Under the pieces are notes generated by a model. It had not been told where the DNA came from, did not search any database, and was given only the letters and a program-made list of their open reading frames with translations. Below are positions 48,939 to 59,438 of a DNA stretch of 64,000 bases, piece after piece (the first letter of the stretch is position 1; each line of letters opens with the position of its first letter). The translations under genes and the position numbers were made by a program. Where the stretch lies: assembly GCA_018136815.1 (NCBI GenBank), contig CM030932.1, positions 5,432,407 to 5,496,406 on the forward strand, written 5' to 3'. Origin of the DNA: Isochrysis galbana (lineage: Eukaryota > Haptophyta > Isochrysidales > Isochrysidaceae).

Positions 48939-51900
48939 ATGGCGACTTCGTCTTTCTCCTCCCTCCGATGGGAACGCTTCCGCTGGTTCGAGGCCACGCG
49001 CCAGCACGGAGTAGTGAGCGACGGCTGCTGTATCGCTCTACAGGGCGGTACTGGCCTCGTGCTCTCGATCCGCGAAACTGGCGGAGCTGGGGAGAGCCTG
49101 CAGCTCCTGGACGAGCATCTACAGCTAATTGGAGAGATACAAACTGGTCACACGCGGCTCCTTCAGCTCTCCCAGGCGGTAAGATTGGGTGGGAAGCTGA
49201 AGGCGAAGGCCAATAAACAGCACAAGCACCTCACGCAACCTCCACGCACGCTGATCGACGAGGAGCCCCTTGTGACCATCGGTATTGAATTACAACACGA
49301 TGGCACCTCCACCACCACAGTACGCCGCTGGGAGCCTCCCACCGCGGCAGGCGCAGCTTGGCGGTGTACACTCCACAAGAGGATATTCCCGCCGGGGGGT
49401 GGGGATCACGGCCTCGTCGCTGCGCGTGATCCCGTGTCACCGGAACCCTTGGTGACTGCAGTAGCGGTCGCCTGTGGCGGGGCGCTTATCGCAGTCGGCT
49501 GTTCGGATGCCAGTGTGTGGCTTTTGCGTGCAAACGATTCGGGGGAGCAGCACAGCCTGTTCGATGGAAGCTCGGGGTTCCTTCGCCTTGGAAACGTGCC
49601 GCCACCGAGCATCGCCTTGAGGGCGGCAGGAACTGAGTTCGGGCCGATCACCGCTTTGCACTTTGGTGGTTTCGAAGATGGTGGCAGTTCTGCCGGCAGT
49701 GGGGATGATCACGGCGTCGATGCCCAAGAGTCGAACGCAACGACTGCGCGTTCCGCGCGCTCTCAAGGCTCATTCCCGGTACCGCCCACGCTGTTTGTCA
49801 TCACAGCGCAGTTGGTGATGAGTGTCACTATATGCAACCAGTCGTGTCGCTTTGAAGGCGGAAGTTGCGCATTGACCTCTAGTGGAGCGAGTGCTGCCAT
49901 TGACGCTTCCCCCTGCCGTGTACTTTTTCACGGAGGGTCAGGCAGCCAGGGCGACGAGGGCTACAACATGTGCAGTTGCGTGAAGATGACTAGGGATTTG
50001 ATGCCCACAGAACTTGCGGTAGGGAGGTGCGCCGCCGCCGGGGTGGAATGCTTTGCCTATTGGTGTGAGGCGCAAGGCCGTGTCGTGGCAGCTCAACACC
50101 ATTGACCCGCGAGTGCTGCTGTCTTCCTCAGGGCGGAGGCAGTATATTTTTATGCCGCGGATGATCCATCGCGTGCCTTCGCTTTCAGTGGTTTTAAACG
50201 TGCCATGGGCTGGCATCGCGGGCATCTCGTTGTCATCACGGCTGAGGGGGGCCGCGATTGTTGGGAGAGCAACTCCAAGATGATGGGCGACGAGATGCAC
50301 TCTATCCAGGTGTGCATGACGATGTGGCGTCAGTGTGCTATAGCTGTTCCAACGCGCGGTTGTAGCCCATCTCAATCGGGTAGGTCGTGGCAAGAACACA
50401 TGACATTCACTTCTCGCTTCGTTTTCGCTCAAGGTGTACGACCTCCAAGCTAAATGTGTCGCCTTCCATTCCTCCCTCGACGCGCCATTCGTGGGGTTGC
50501 ATTGTGGCCCAAGAGCTGTCTTCGTTCGGCTTGGAGACGGCTCCGTACTATCGCTTCAGGAGGCATCCTTACAAGCCAAGCTCGAGATGCTATACGCGCG
50601 AGGAAACTTCGCTGCTGCCTTAGTACTTGCAAATGCACAGGTGTGTTGGTCTGCCGAGCGTTCGGCGACATCCTATCAACACGATATGTTGCTCGTCGCA
50701 TGGGCGCCACGCTTTCCCTCTCGTCCTTGCCTTTGGCATACCCTTGTCATTCTGTCTATGTGTTGCAGAAGTCCAATGCATTGATCATAGGCGAAGTTCA
50801 TGCTCGCTGTGCGGAACACATGCTGTTGGCTGGAAATGCAGAGGCAAGCGTCGAACATTGGATTGCCACCATCGGAGCTGTTCCTCCATCAGCAGTCATT
50901 GTGAAGCTCCTAGCACCACACTGTGAGCTCATGCATGCTTGGCCAGCCAAACGCTCCGCGGTCCGGGAATAACATGACTCACTTGAGGCTACGCAATTTT
51001 GGCATCGCCAACCCCTTGTCAAACGCGGATCCTCACGGGCAAGGGGAGGGTGGGGTGAAGAGGTTCCGATAGGCGCGTCGAGAGCGCTGGACGCCTTCTT
51101 GCGCACGGATTGCCGATGCCCGAACATGTGCAATAGATTCTCTTTAAATGGTACCACTTCTGAGCTGATGAGCCCATCCCACCCCCTTCGCTGACATCTG
51201 CTAGGCGCACCAATTCTCATCCAGTATCTTCGCGCCCTGATCCATCACCCGTCCGTTAGCTCTACTAAAGAGCATTCTGCGCTTCTTCTGGCTTGTTTGA
51301 TTCGTGACGCCACCTGTGCAAGGGATAGGAAGATTAACAATGTTGAGGGTGCGAAGAGCGACCCTCATGACCATGATGACGAGCCTGCGAGTGTTGGGAT
51401 GGGACACGGATTGGCGATGCAAACAAGAGCGTGCGGTGGCAAACCGGGGAATGCATCGCTCAAAGGTGAGGAGGGTCTCGAATCCCACCCGGGAACACCA
51501 GCACGGCGGGCTGATGCCGGCGAAGAGGAGAGTAATCGGTTCTTGCATTCACGCGAGGGCGATGCATCTCTAGTTGCTTTTGTGGAAGAGCTGTGCCATG
51601 GAGCTGAGCCGAGCCTCGATGTCGCATGTGCGATGCCGGATCTGGACCAAAACTCACTCGCGACAAATGCCTTTGGATCGACGAGCGCTTGCAGTTGTGG
51701 GAGTGATTCTGTTGACGATGAAGCCAGGCGCGGTGACAAAAACCACAAAGTGGATGAATCCGGCGCTGGCCCAAGTGCGCCACGCTCCTACTCGGTGATG
51801 CCACCATTTCCAATCGACATTGAAGCTGCCATCTTGACGTTGCAATCGTCAGGCTTTACGACTTTGGCGCTGCGTCTTTCCCAGTGTTTCTCGTGCTCGA

Positions 51901-51989
51901 AGCAAATACTTTGCATTTTGATAGACGACATGCGTGATCTTGATGCAGCCTTGCGCATTATAGATGACCTGCCTCCGTGTCAGGCTGCT
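48939..51989 (+). CDS. VPS11: VPS11, core subunit of HOPS/CORVET tethering complexes (3' part lost in gap)
   Basis: Five exons are resolved: 48939-50026, 50132-50309, 50434-50640, 50769-50922 and 51205-51989. Together they make 804 codons before the gap. VPS11 is a scaffold of HOPS and CORVET, which tether endosomes and vacuoles/lysosomes. The N-terminal beta-propeller starts with WERFRWFEA and includes LAVGRAEAVYFYAADDPSRA across the first junction and RGHLVVIT. The VYDLQAKCVAF strand and the LQAKLEMLYARGNFAAALVL helix, which begins the alpha-solenoid, are diagnostic. Solenoid repeats continue (AEHMLLAGNAEASVEHWIAT, ILIQYLRALIHHP, IDIEAAILTLQSSGFTTLAL). The last exon carries a long Ser/Gly/Asp-rich insertion. 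The remaining solenoid and the C-terminal RING should follow but are absent. Donors are GTGCGC, GTGTGC, GTGTGT and GTGAGC. Confidence 0.9.
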
Positions 51990-52089
51990 NNNNNNNNNNN
52001 NNNNNNNNNNNNNNNNNNNNNNNNNNNNNNNNNNNNNNNNNNNNNNNNNNNNNNNNNNNNNNNNNNNNNNNNNNNNNNNNNNNNNNNNN
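51990..52089. other. Assembly gap (100 N) inside VPS11
   Basis: Exactly 100 N, interrupting the fifth VPS11 exon. The sequence to the right is a dispersed repeat, not VPS11, so the true gap is longer than shown or the join is wrong. Confidence 0.98.
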
Positions 52090-52251
52090 CGCTTAGCGCT
52101 TCTAGGCCCCTAGTTTCTAGTTTCACGTTTCACAAGTGCGCCCCCCCCCCCCCCTGTGTTGTTTTTACCCGAAAGGGGTTTTCCCCCAGCGTGGCCTCGA
52201 GGAGAGGGCGTGCTGGGGTGCGCAGGGTCGGTGCGTGCACTGGGTGGAGGA

Positions 52252-52400
52252 CAAATATCGAGGGGAGGGGGCAGTGCACCCCCCCCCCCCCGGTATCACT
52301 CGGACACCTGGCTCGTCAGGCATGGCGGGATTCCGGGACGGAAAAGTTGTGTCCAATTAGCTAGTGGGTTTGGCTAGGACATAACATTAGTTATTAGCCA
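52252..52400. repeat. Dispersed repeat, second copy of 23857-24000
   Basis: It matches 23857-24000 over its length: ATATCGAGGGGAGGGGGCAG, GGTATCACTCGGACACCTGG, CTCGTCAGGCATGGCGGGAT, GTTGTGTCCAATTAGCTAGT and GGCTAGGACATAACA. The C run before GGTATCAC is longer here (about 14 C). It lies immediately right of the gap in VPS11. Confidence 0.8.
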
Positions 52401-52662
52401 AAAAAGGTACTGGGCACTAGGCGGCAGTAGTGGTAGTGGTACTAACGCTAATCGGGATTATTATTAGGTAGTACTATAAGCTCTCCACACAGATTACCAA
52501 TTACGACACTTGAAATGCAGGGCACACGAGGGCCAGGCGCAAAGCATGAGAGGCCAATATTGATGGGCGAGAGGAAAGCATCGGCCTTTCCCCATCCAGC
52601 GTTCCAACTTGTGACAAGATGCATACGTCAAGGTGCCCATGGTCAAGGGTCTGACTAAGATC

Positions 52663-55600
52663 CTACCAGTCGATGTCCCCGCCGATGATGACGTTCTCGT
52701 AGACGGACTTAGGCAATGCCTCTGATGGTAGCTCGGGATCTATCAGGTGAGCGATAACCGACGCTTTCAATGGGAACTCGACCGAGGCTGTATTGACCAC
52801 GCGAACCACGTTGCCCGAGCCGGGGGTCTTAAGAACGCAAAAGAATGGTTGCTCGATACCATTCTCCGTGTACAACTCGATGACTTGCTTGTTGCTACCA
52901 GGACCTTGCAATAGTTCGATCCGCGCATTGAGTGGGCGACCATCCGTTTGGAGGACTACTTGCACACTAGCCACCAGTGGGTCAAAGGGGTATGTGCGGA
53001 GAGCCCCACCTTGAATGTTCAGAAATGACTTTGTGCATTCCAACAGTGGTTGCTCGACCTGCTCAGAGAAGACATTCGCAGTGAACGGAAACTCGGCGTG
53101 CCCCACGTTGCGGACGGCGATGGTGTTGCAACAATGAGGAGTCCGTACCACAGCACTGAATGGACGGAGCTTACCGTCCTCGTTGAAGACTCGCATTCTG
53201 CACGGAGTGCTGTTGGGTCCGTGCCAAAGCTCGATGCAAGCATCGAGCGGTCGGCCTTCCGTGCTAATTTCGACCTGCACTTCCTCCACCTCTGATGAGG
53301 GATACGACCAAGTACGGAGTGACCCGCCGTGCACGAGGGCAAACGAATCCGATGCGTGAGGCGATAACAAAGACGTGTCTGTACGGACGTGGTGAGGAAC
53401 AACGGAGGCCATCATCGGGAATTCCACTGGTCCAGCATTAAGGACCGTGACAACGTTACCGGATCCGGGCGTCTCTATGAGGCAAAAAAACGGTCGTTGG
53501 AGGGCGTCCTCGGTGATGAGCTTGACGACTTGTTTCTTGTTGTTTGGGCCCTGGAGCAGCTCGATCCGGGCGTCGAGCGGTAGCCCATCCGTCTTAAGAA
53601 GAACCTGGACGCATTCCACAGATGGCTCAAACGGATATGTGCGAAGAGCTCCGCCTTGAATGACCATCGAGGATGAGATGCAATCAACGGACGGCTCGTC
53701 GATGGTCTCGGCAGACACATCGACGACGACGGGAAACTCAACGCGCCCAATGTTTCGAACGGCAATCGTATTAGGTCCATTTGGAGTCTGCATGACTATG
53801 TGGAACGGTCGAAGCTGGCCGTCTTCGTTGTATATACGCATTTTGCATGGAGTGTAGTCCGGTCCCTGCCAAATTTCCGCCTCAGCGTGGTATGGTCTAC
53901 CGTAGCTGCCAAATGCGACTTGGACCCTCTCCACCTTTGGAGAGGGGTACGTCCACGTGCGTACGGACGCGCCATGCACTACCACTGCCTGGTCAATTCG
54001 AGGGGATCTGTTGACGGAGGAGGGAACGGCCGTCGCGGTCGGTGCCAGGATGTCGTGACCCGAATCGGAAAGACGTTCCTCCACTGACTCCAAAATTGAC
54101 GGGGAAGCCACCGAATCATGTCCCGTCTCACTTTCGTTCACCGGAGAGTCACCTTTGGTACTGACCCGAATGGAATCCTCGGCATAAGACGGCAGGTCTG
54201 CGCTTGGAGAAATTCCAATTTCGAGGCAAGGCATGCACCCGTCAAGAGAGGTGTCCGCAGGTGCAACGACTTCCAGAAGCTGAGACGAGGAATGGCCCAT
54301 GGATTTGGGCTGGTATGATGGATCTCGCGGCTGCGCGACCCTCTCAGTGGCAGTGCGATGTTGTGGCTGCACTTGATTCCCGGATGGATGTTGCACTGCG
54401 TGCCTTAGGGACGAGGTAGCTAGCCTCGAGTGGTCCTTGGTGTCAAGTGACGCACCCGGCAGGTCGGCCGCGGCAAATCGAACGGAACCACTAGCGGTAA
54501 AAGATCTCAAATCACTCGGTGTTGGTGACTGAGGCGAGCCGAGTCCGGCGCTCTCAGGGCGAGGCGGATCATCCGAGCCCCTAACCGAAGGGTATTCTGC
54601 TGGAAAACTCCGAAGAGACGGCATATCCGCCGTCCGCAAGTGTGGCTTCGCATGGACAGGGCCCGCACTCAATGAACCGACGACATGAGCAGAACTCTCT
54701 TGCCCTACGGGCTGGGCGGCAGCAGAGCGTCGTCTCAAGTACTCGGAGTAGGATACGTCGGCCGACATCCGGCTGCAGGACGCCTCATGGTGACTCATCC
54801 CATTGTGAGTACGCACCGGCGCCACTTCTCGCAACTCGTCTCGTTCCATGTCCGGCAGATGGGACTCGGCAACTTCTACAGCATCACCGGCACTAGATGG
54901 CCTAGACGGACTGGACGCCGACACATGAGGCGAGCCGAGTCCGGCGCTCTTAGGGCGAGGTGGATCATCCGAGCCCCCAACCGAGGGGTATTCTGCTGCA
55001 AAACTCCGAAGAGACGGCATGTCCGCCGTCCGCAAGTGTGGCTTCGCATGGACAGGGCCCGCACTCAATGAACCGACGACATGAGCAGAACTCTCTTGCC
55101 CTAAGGGCTGGGCGGCAGCAGAGCGTCGTCTCAAGTACTCGGAACGTCGTTGCAAGTGTTCGGAGTGTGATGCAACAGCGGAAACCCGACTGGAATCCAA
55201 TCCACTGTGAGTATAAAGCGTCGGTGACTCTAGTCTTATCTCTCTCGCACTGCCCGTACACCCAGCCTCCTGCGATTCGGATGGCATTGCCGACATTACA
55301 GGTGATTCACCAGGTCTACATAAAGCATCGGCATAGGGTTCGGGGACGTTTGCATGACTTGTCACACGCGATCTTGTTAGCGAGGGGAAGGCCGGGCTGA
55401 CGGAAGATGACGTAGGGCTACGTGGCCAGCCGCGTGAGTCTGCGTTTGCGGTGGTATCCTGAATCGTTGATGGGTCTGCTGGCTGAACGGCTGTCCTGTG
55501 GGCCTTGTTGACAATCTGTGGTGCTTGTGAGCAGGCTTGGGGCGTTGCCAAAGCAGTGGTGCGCTCAACGCGAGGCGATCCATTTGAAGTCATCCACGTC

Positions 55601-56715
55601 GAATAGCTGGGGCTATATCCACATGCGTATTGTGGTGACCCATCTGTCATACTCAATGAGAAGCTCGACCTACTACTACATTCCTCAGATGATGACGTCA
55701 GGGGTCCTATGGGCGGTACATGCTGTGACGCCGATCTAGAAGCACCACCACTCTCGACGACTACCAACGGCGACGAAGGTGTCAGGCCATCCCCAGTAGC
55801 TGTTCCGGTGCGAAGCGGGGCAGCAGGAGTCCAGTAGGATGCCTGTCTCGGCGAGTTCAGCTGAGATTCTTGCTGACGATGCGATTCCGTGACCCTCCGC
55901 GGCAGGGAGAGTGCCAAGTCGAATTCATGAGAACTGTCGGTATCCACCATTGCTGCTGCAAGAGCATGGTGAGCGCTCGTCCCGGGCGATTTTAGAGATC
56001 TACTCTGGTTGACACATACCAAGCGTAGATCTAAGGATAGCCCAACGCGAGTCGTTGAGGCGGCCGACGAGGAATTACTCGTCTGAGGAACAATTAGGAT
56101 GGGTAGTAGTGAATCAATAAAAGCCATGATGCAGCATTCAGGACAAGATTGTGTAGAACGAGTCCAGGTGACTCGCTGGCAACGGACCTGATGAATGCCA
56201 GGTACGAGTACTGTGCCAAGCCTGATGCACCCGTCCGAGGCGATGACGTCACTAGGCCACTCTGTGCTTTGGAGAACTCTCTCTACATCGGGGCCATTGC
56301 CAGAGGTGGATTGATCCTTCTCCCCCGACTTTTGAGGGGCGATGAGCATGCTTCTCTTCAAGGTCGACTCATCACTTCCGCCACTCATCCTCTCGGTGAT
56401 GACATGATCGTTGAGGGAACCCGCACCCACAGCGACGCCCGTCCCCTCGGCTTCCTCCACAGCAGAATCGAAGTGCGCGGGGACACTGGAGCTCGAGGAT
56501 GGGGAGACATGGTTGTAGCGGCACCCGTAGAGGGATCGACCGGCTCGGTCGTGATCGCGGATTCTCTCATTGACTTCTGCCACGCGCTCGGCGCCCCACT
56601 CAAGTTGCGGTCTATGCAGACTGCCAAGCTGGTCGAATGCGCCCATCGAGAGCTGTGCGAGCGGTCCGCTGCACGGCGGAGCACTGTTCACGACGGTGCC
56701 GACGAGCAGCCGCAT
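52663..56715 (-). CDS. Large Ser/Pro-rich protein ending in four tandem beta-domains (ABAB)
   Basis: An open frame of 1350 residues starts at the first ATG, at 56715. Residues 1-900 are mostly low-complexity Ser/Pro-rich, likely disordered, with repeated YSEYLRRRSAAAQ motifs. Residues about 908-1341 are four tandem domains of about 108 residues. Types A (1 and 3) contain RTWTYPSP or RTWSYPSS, then GPDYTPCKMRIYNEDGQLRP and NTIAVRNIGRVEFP. Types B (2 and 4) contain GGALRTYPFEPSVECVQVLL, then LDARIELLQGPNNKKQV and GSGNVVTVLNAGPVEFP. The patterns suggest compact beta-sandwiches. I recall similar single domains as conserved unknown proteins in algae and stramenopiles, but no function is known. A 105-base in-frame segment at about 56189-56085, flanked by CAG/GT and CAG, might be an intron. 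An in-frame 396-bp-spaced duplication lies at 54531-55143. Confidence 0.75.
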   Translation of the reverse strand: MRLLVGTVVNSAPPCSGPLAQLSMGAFDQLGSLHRPQLEWGAERVAEVNERIRDHDRAGRSLYGCRYNHVSPSSSSSVPAHFDSAVEEAEGTGVAVGAGSLNDHVITERMSGGSDESTLKRSMLIAPQKSGEKDQSTSGNGPDVERVLQSTEWPSDVIASDGCIRLGTVLVPGIHQVRCQRVTWTRSTQSCPECCIMAFIDSLLPILIVPQTSNSSSAASTTRVGLSLDLRLVCVNQSRSLKSPGTSAHHALAAAMVDTDSSHEFDLALSLPRRVTESHRQQESQLNSPRQASYWTPAAPLRTGTATGDGLTPSSPLVVVESGGASRSASQHVPPIGPLTSSSEECSSRSSFSLSMTDGSPQYACGYSPSYSTWMTSNGSPRVERTTALATPQACSQAPQIVNKAHRTAVQPADPSTIQDTTANADSRGWPRSPTSSSVSPAFPSLTRSRVTSHANVPEPYADALCRPGESPVMSAMPSESQEAGCTGSAREIRLESPTLYTHSGLDSSRVSAVASHSEHLQRRSEYLRRRSAAAQPLGQESSAHVVGSLSAGPVHAKPHLRTADMPSLRSFAAEYPSVGGSDDPPRPKSAGLGSPHVSASSPSRPSSAGDAVEVAESHLPDMERDELREVAPVRTHNGMSHHEASCSRMSADVSYSEYLRRRSAAAQPVGQESSAHVVGSLSAGPVHAKPHLRTADMPSLRSFPAEYPSVRGSDDPPRPESAGLGSPQSPTPSDLRSFTASGSVRFAAADLPGASLDTKDHSRLATSSLRHAVQHPSGNQVQPQHRTATERVAQPRDPSYQPKSMGHSSSQLLEVVAPADTSLDGCMPCLEIGISPSADLPSYAEDSIRVSTKGDSPVNESETGHDSVASPSILESVEERLSDSGHDILAPTATAVPSSVNRSPRIDQAVVVHGASVRTWTYPSPKVERVQVAFGSYGRPYHAEAEIWQGPDYTPCKMRIYNEDGQLRPFHIVMQTPNGPNTIAVRNIGRVEFPVVVDVSAETIDEPSVDCISSSMVIQGGALRTYPFEPSVECVQVLLKTDGLPLDARIELLQGPNNKKQVVKLITEDALQRPFFCLIETPGSGNVVTVLNAGPVEFPMMASVVPHHVRTDTSLLSPHASDSFALVHGGSLRTWSYPSSEVEEVQVEISTEGRPLDACIELWHGPNSTPCRMRVFNEDGKLRPFSAVVRTPHCCNTIAVRNVGHAEFPFTANVFSEQVEQPLLECTKSFLNIQGGALRTYPFDPLVASVQVVLQTDGRPLNARIELLQGPGSNKQVIELYTENGIEQPFFCVLKTPGSGNVVRVVNTASVEFPLKASVIAHLIDPELPSEALPKSVYENVIIGGDIDW
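54531..55143. repeat. In-frame direct duplication inside the ABAB protein gene
   Basis: 54531-54747 and 54927-55143 are 217-base direct repeats that differ at only about ten positions. The offset is 396 bases, exactly 132 codons, so the frame is kept. The repeated protein segment includes SEYLRRRSAAAQP, GQESSAHVVGSLSAGPVHAK, PHLRTADMPSLRSF and SAGLGSP. Confidence 0.92.
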
Positions 56716-58853
56716 CCGAGATGGATGCAAGAAAGAGGCTGGTAGTGGAGGGGAAGGAGCCGGGAGGGGGGGGAGGGGGGCGCAGAAGGGGGAGTGCCGA
56801 GGGAGCTGAGGATGAAGGGCCGGCAGAGAAGGGGGGGAGAGAGAAAGGTTACCGCAGAGCCAACCACCCGTCCCCGTCCGTCTTGTCACCTGCTTCTCCC
56901 GTTCTCTTTACTCACCGATCATCACATACAATAATACTGTACACCAATCGAGGCAAGAAAGAAGCGAGGGCTTTCCCCCTCTCTCTTTCTTCTCTCCCTC
57001 GCTGCCTCTCTTGACCGAGAGCGAGCAGACGCAACACGTAGTAGTACTCTCTTTCTATGAGTGTGATATCAAATGAAGAAAAGAGGCCGAGATCCGACCC
57101 GCCACGCGACACACACTCTTTCCTTGCGGGGGGGGGGGGGGGGGGGCGGGAGAGAGGAGGACGAGGAGGAGGAAGACGGAGGACAAATGATGACTCATGA
57201 AAGTGTGAAGAAAGAGGGCGGCTCGTACTGGGTCTCCCCCCCCCCCCGCTCTCTGCTCCCCACTCTTCTCTCTCTCCATCTATGGTAAAGTGGTAAAGCA
57301 CTGCTATATATAGCTCAGCTCGTGGGTGTGCGCGCTGCTCCGCTCCTCCCTCCACTCGCGCGGCCAGCGGCCAGCCAGCGGGCGCGGCAGATCTCGCTGT
57401 CGCTCTCGTTCCCCTCGTGGTGGCGTTGCGGGACCCATAAAAATTTGTTAAAAAATAAATGTATTTGGTATCTGGTGGGGTCCCCCATCCGGATGGATCG
57501 TCGTAAACGGGCACGCCGCGCGCCCGCCATCGGTTCGAAGTTGGGCTCTCCGGGCCTCCCTCGGACTCCCTCGGCGACGGGCTCAATCAACGTTCAATGG
57601 GCTTTGCAGATGGGTGATTTCGACGAGGTTTCGGCGCTTCGGCGCGCGGCCTGGCCGATTGGCGTGACCATCCGGGTGGGACCTGTGTATTTGCTATCTG
57701 GTGGGCTGGTGGCTGGTGGGGTCCCCCATCCGGATGGATCGTCGTAAATAAACGGGCACGCAGCGCGCCCGGTCTCGACTTGGGGTTGAGCTTTTCAAGC
57801 TTTTGCGATTGTAGCAACTAATATACTGAGATATCATCGAGGTGGACGCGGCCGCGTCGGTGAGCTGATCCTAGTTCTCGATGCCGAGCTCGAGAAAGGG
57901 CGAATCCTGCGAGGGGCGGGTCGGGATGGTCGGGGTGGGATCGTTGGCGGCCAAGGTAGCCGCGTGCGCGCGCTGTGAGGAGCTCGGTGGGCTGCGCGGG
58001 CAATAACGCCAGAGGGTCAGGGGGCGGTCGGACTGTCGGTAGCCCGACACGGCGCTGCATCGGGCGGGAATCAAGAATCAAATGCCAAACGACGTAGCTT
58101 AGATATGAAGGAACCGATCCCCCCGCGGGCGCGACCGCAAATTCTTTACGGGTAGAGCGTGCTCAGCGCGTGACGAAGGGGGGGAGAGGGAGAGGGGGAG
58201 GGGGGGCGAATCGCACCATTTCTTGGCGAAGATTTTCGTAGTAGCAGGTGGCCCCCCTGGAGGTATTTTATTGGTCATCGCGCCACGGTCAAAAAATCAG
58301 CTCAACCCTTACCATTAGTTAAAAACTACTATTTGACCGCCCTATACCATGAGGGAATAGACTCGACAAGGTGCGATATGCCCCGAATTCCAGATTGAAA
58401 AATCATTCTTGCACTTATCTGTCTGCACAAGCACAGGATCTGCCGCGACCGATGTGAGAGCGCCACACAAGACCAAGGGAAAACACTTGCTAAAACGTAA
58501 AACTTGTAACTTGTTTAGAGTAGGCAGAAATGGTGGGCGCAATCCTCGTTATGTGCCTCCCGAGCGACGAATAACGAGAGGTTGCAGGCGTTGAGAAAGA
58601 GACAGTATAGGTCCATTACCTGAACAGAGTCCGTCACGACTCACGATGCCACTGGTGGTGCTGCTGCGAGATGAGAGGCAAAAAGGAATCGAGCAAGAGC
58701 AAGAGGTACGTCTCATCGAAGCATGGACAGCAACAGAATATTGCAGTTGGAAGCCGGCAGCGCTGCGCATGCGTATTGCGGCGACCAGGAGATCACCGCA
58801 TGACCATAAACAATGGAAACGACCTAGAACCAATAGATCAACATGTGTACAAG
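56716..58853. other. Spacer with G run, purine tracts and direct repeats
   Basis: No gene recognised. There is a run of 19 G at 57128-57146, G/A-rich tracts around 56760-56840 and 57150-57185, and a GGGGGAGAGGGAGAGGGGGA tract near 58181. The spacer includes the repeat at 57461-57771. Confidence 0.5.
57461..57771. repeat. Direct repeat, two copies of about 65-85 bp
   Basis: 57461-57526 and 57687-57771 share GTATTTGSTATCTGGTGGG, TCCCCCATCCGGATGGATCG, TCGTAAA and CGGGCACGC, then RCGCGCCCG. The second copy has a small internal duplication (GGTGGCTGGTGGG) and an extra TAAA. Copies are separated by about 160 bp and have no evident coding role. Confidence 0.8.
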
Positions 58854-59309
58854 TCACGAATCTGCAAGCATAGCTCGTGGTGCTCCCACGTCGTTTCCCC
58901 GTCCGCTGTGAAGCTGCCGGATGTCACCCTCTTCGGATGGTCTGGGAGGCGTGCCCTTCTTGGAGCTCCGATCCTCGAGGTCGATTGCCACCTCGTCGCG
59001 CCGAGTTTGCCGCTCACGCTCGAGCAAAGTGTTGAGGCCAGAGATGTCAGTCCTGGCGCATGTGGGATTATGTGAGCAGGGATACGCAGGAGATATGGAA
59101 GGCGAGACAGAGCTTGAGAGCAGCGGCGCACGGCAGGGCGTGGGCCAAAAAGACCTGGGATCTGTCATCGTGCTGCGCGCGTTCAGACGGCTGGAAACGA
59201 GGCTGGGGGTGAAGGGCGCGGTAGCGACCAGCGTGCTGTGCTGATAGCGCCGGCGCCCCACTGGGACGGCACCCACTGGCGGCCGAGCAGTTGCCAGCAC
59301 CGCTCCCAT
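58854..59309 (-). CDS. Hypothetical protein with presequence-like N-terminus
   Basis: The ATG at 59309 opens 151 codons divergent from the CCDC96/113-like gene, whose ATG is 130 bp away. Residues 1-60 are rich in Arg, Ala, Ser and Thr and almost free of acidic residues (GAVLATARPPVGAVPVGRRR), which is typical of mitochondrial targeting. A charged segment follows (LNTLLERERQTRRDEVAIDL, then EDRSSKKGTPP). An alternative frame near 58925-58870 reads GSFTADGETTWEHHELCLQ and also looks protein-like. An intron may therefore change the C-terminus. No family is recognised. Confidence 0.4.
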   Translation of the reverse strand: MGAVLATARPPVGAVPVGRRRYQHSTLVATAPFTPSLVSSRLNARSTMTDPRSFWPTPCRAPLLSSSVSPSISPAYPCSHNPTCARTDISGLNTLLERERQTRRDEVAIDLEDRSSKKGTPPRPSEEGDIRQLHSGRGNDVGAPRAMLADS

Positions 59310-59438
59310 ACTACTCTACAATAAAATACAACAGGAGCAAAAAAAAAGAACGGCGGTTTTTTGATTTGTTTTCTTGTTTCCTGGGTTGTTTCCCATCGGT
59401 TGCCCAACGCGACAGGGAAGGGGAGAGAGGGGAGCGCC

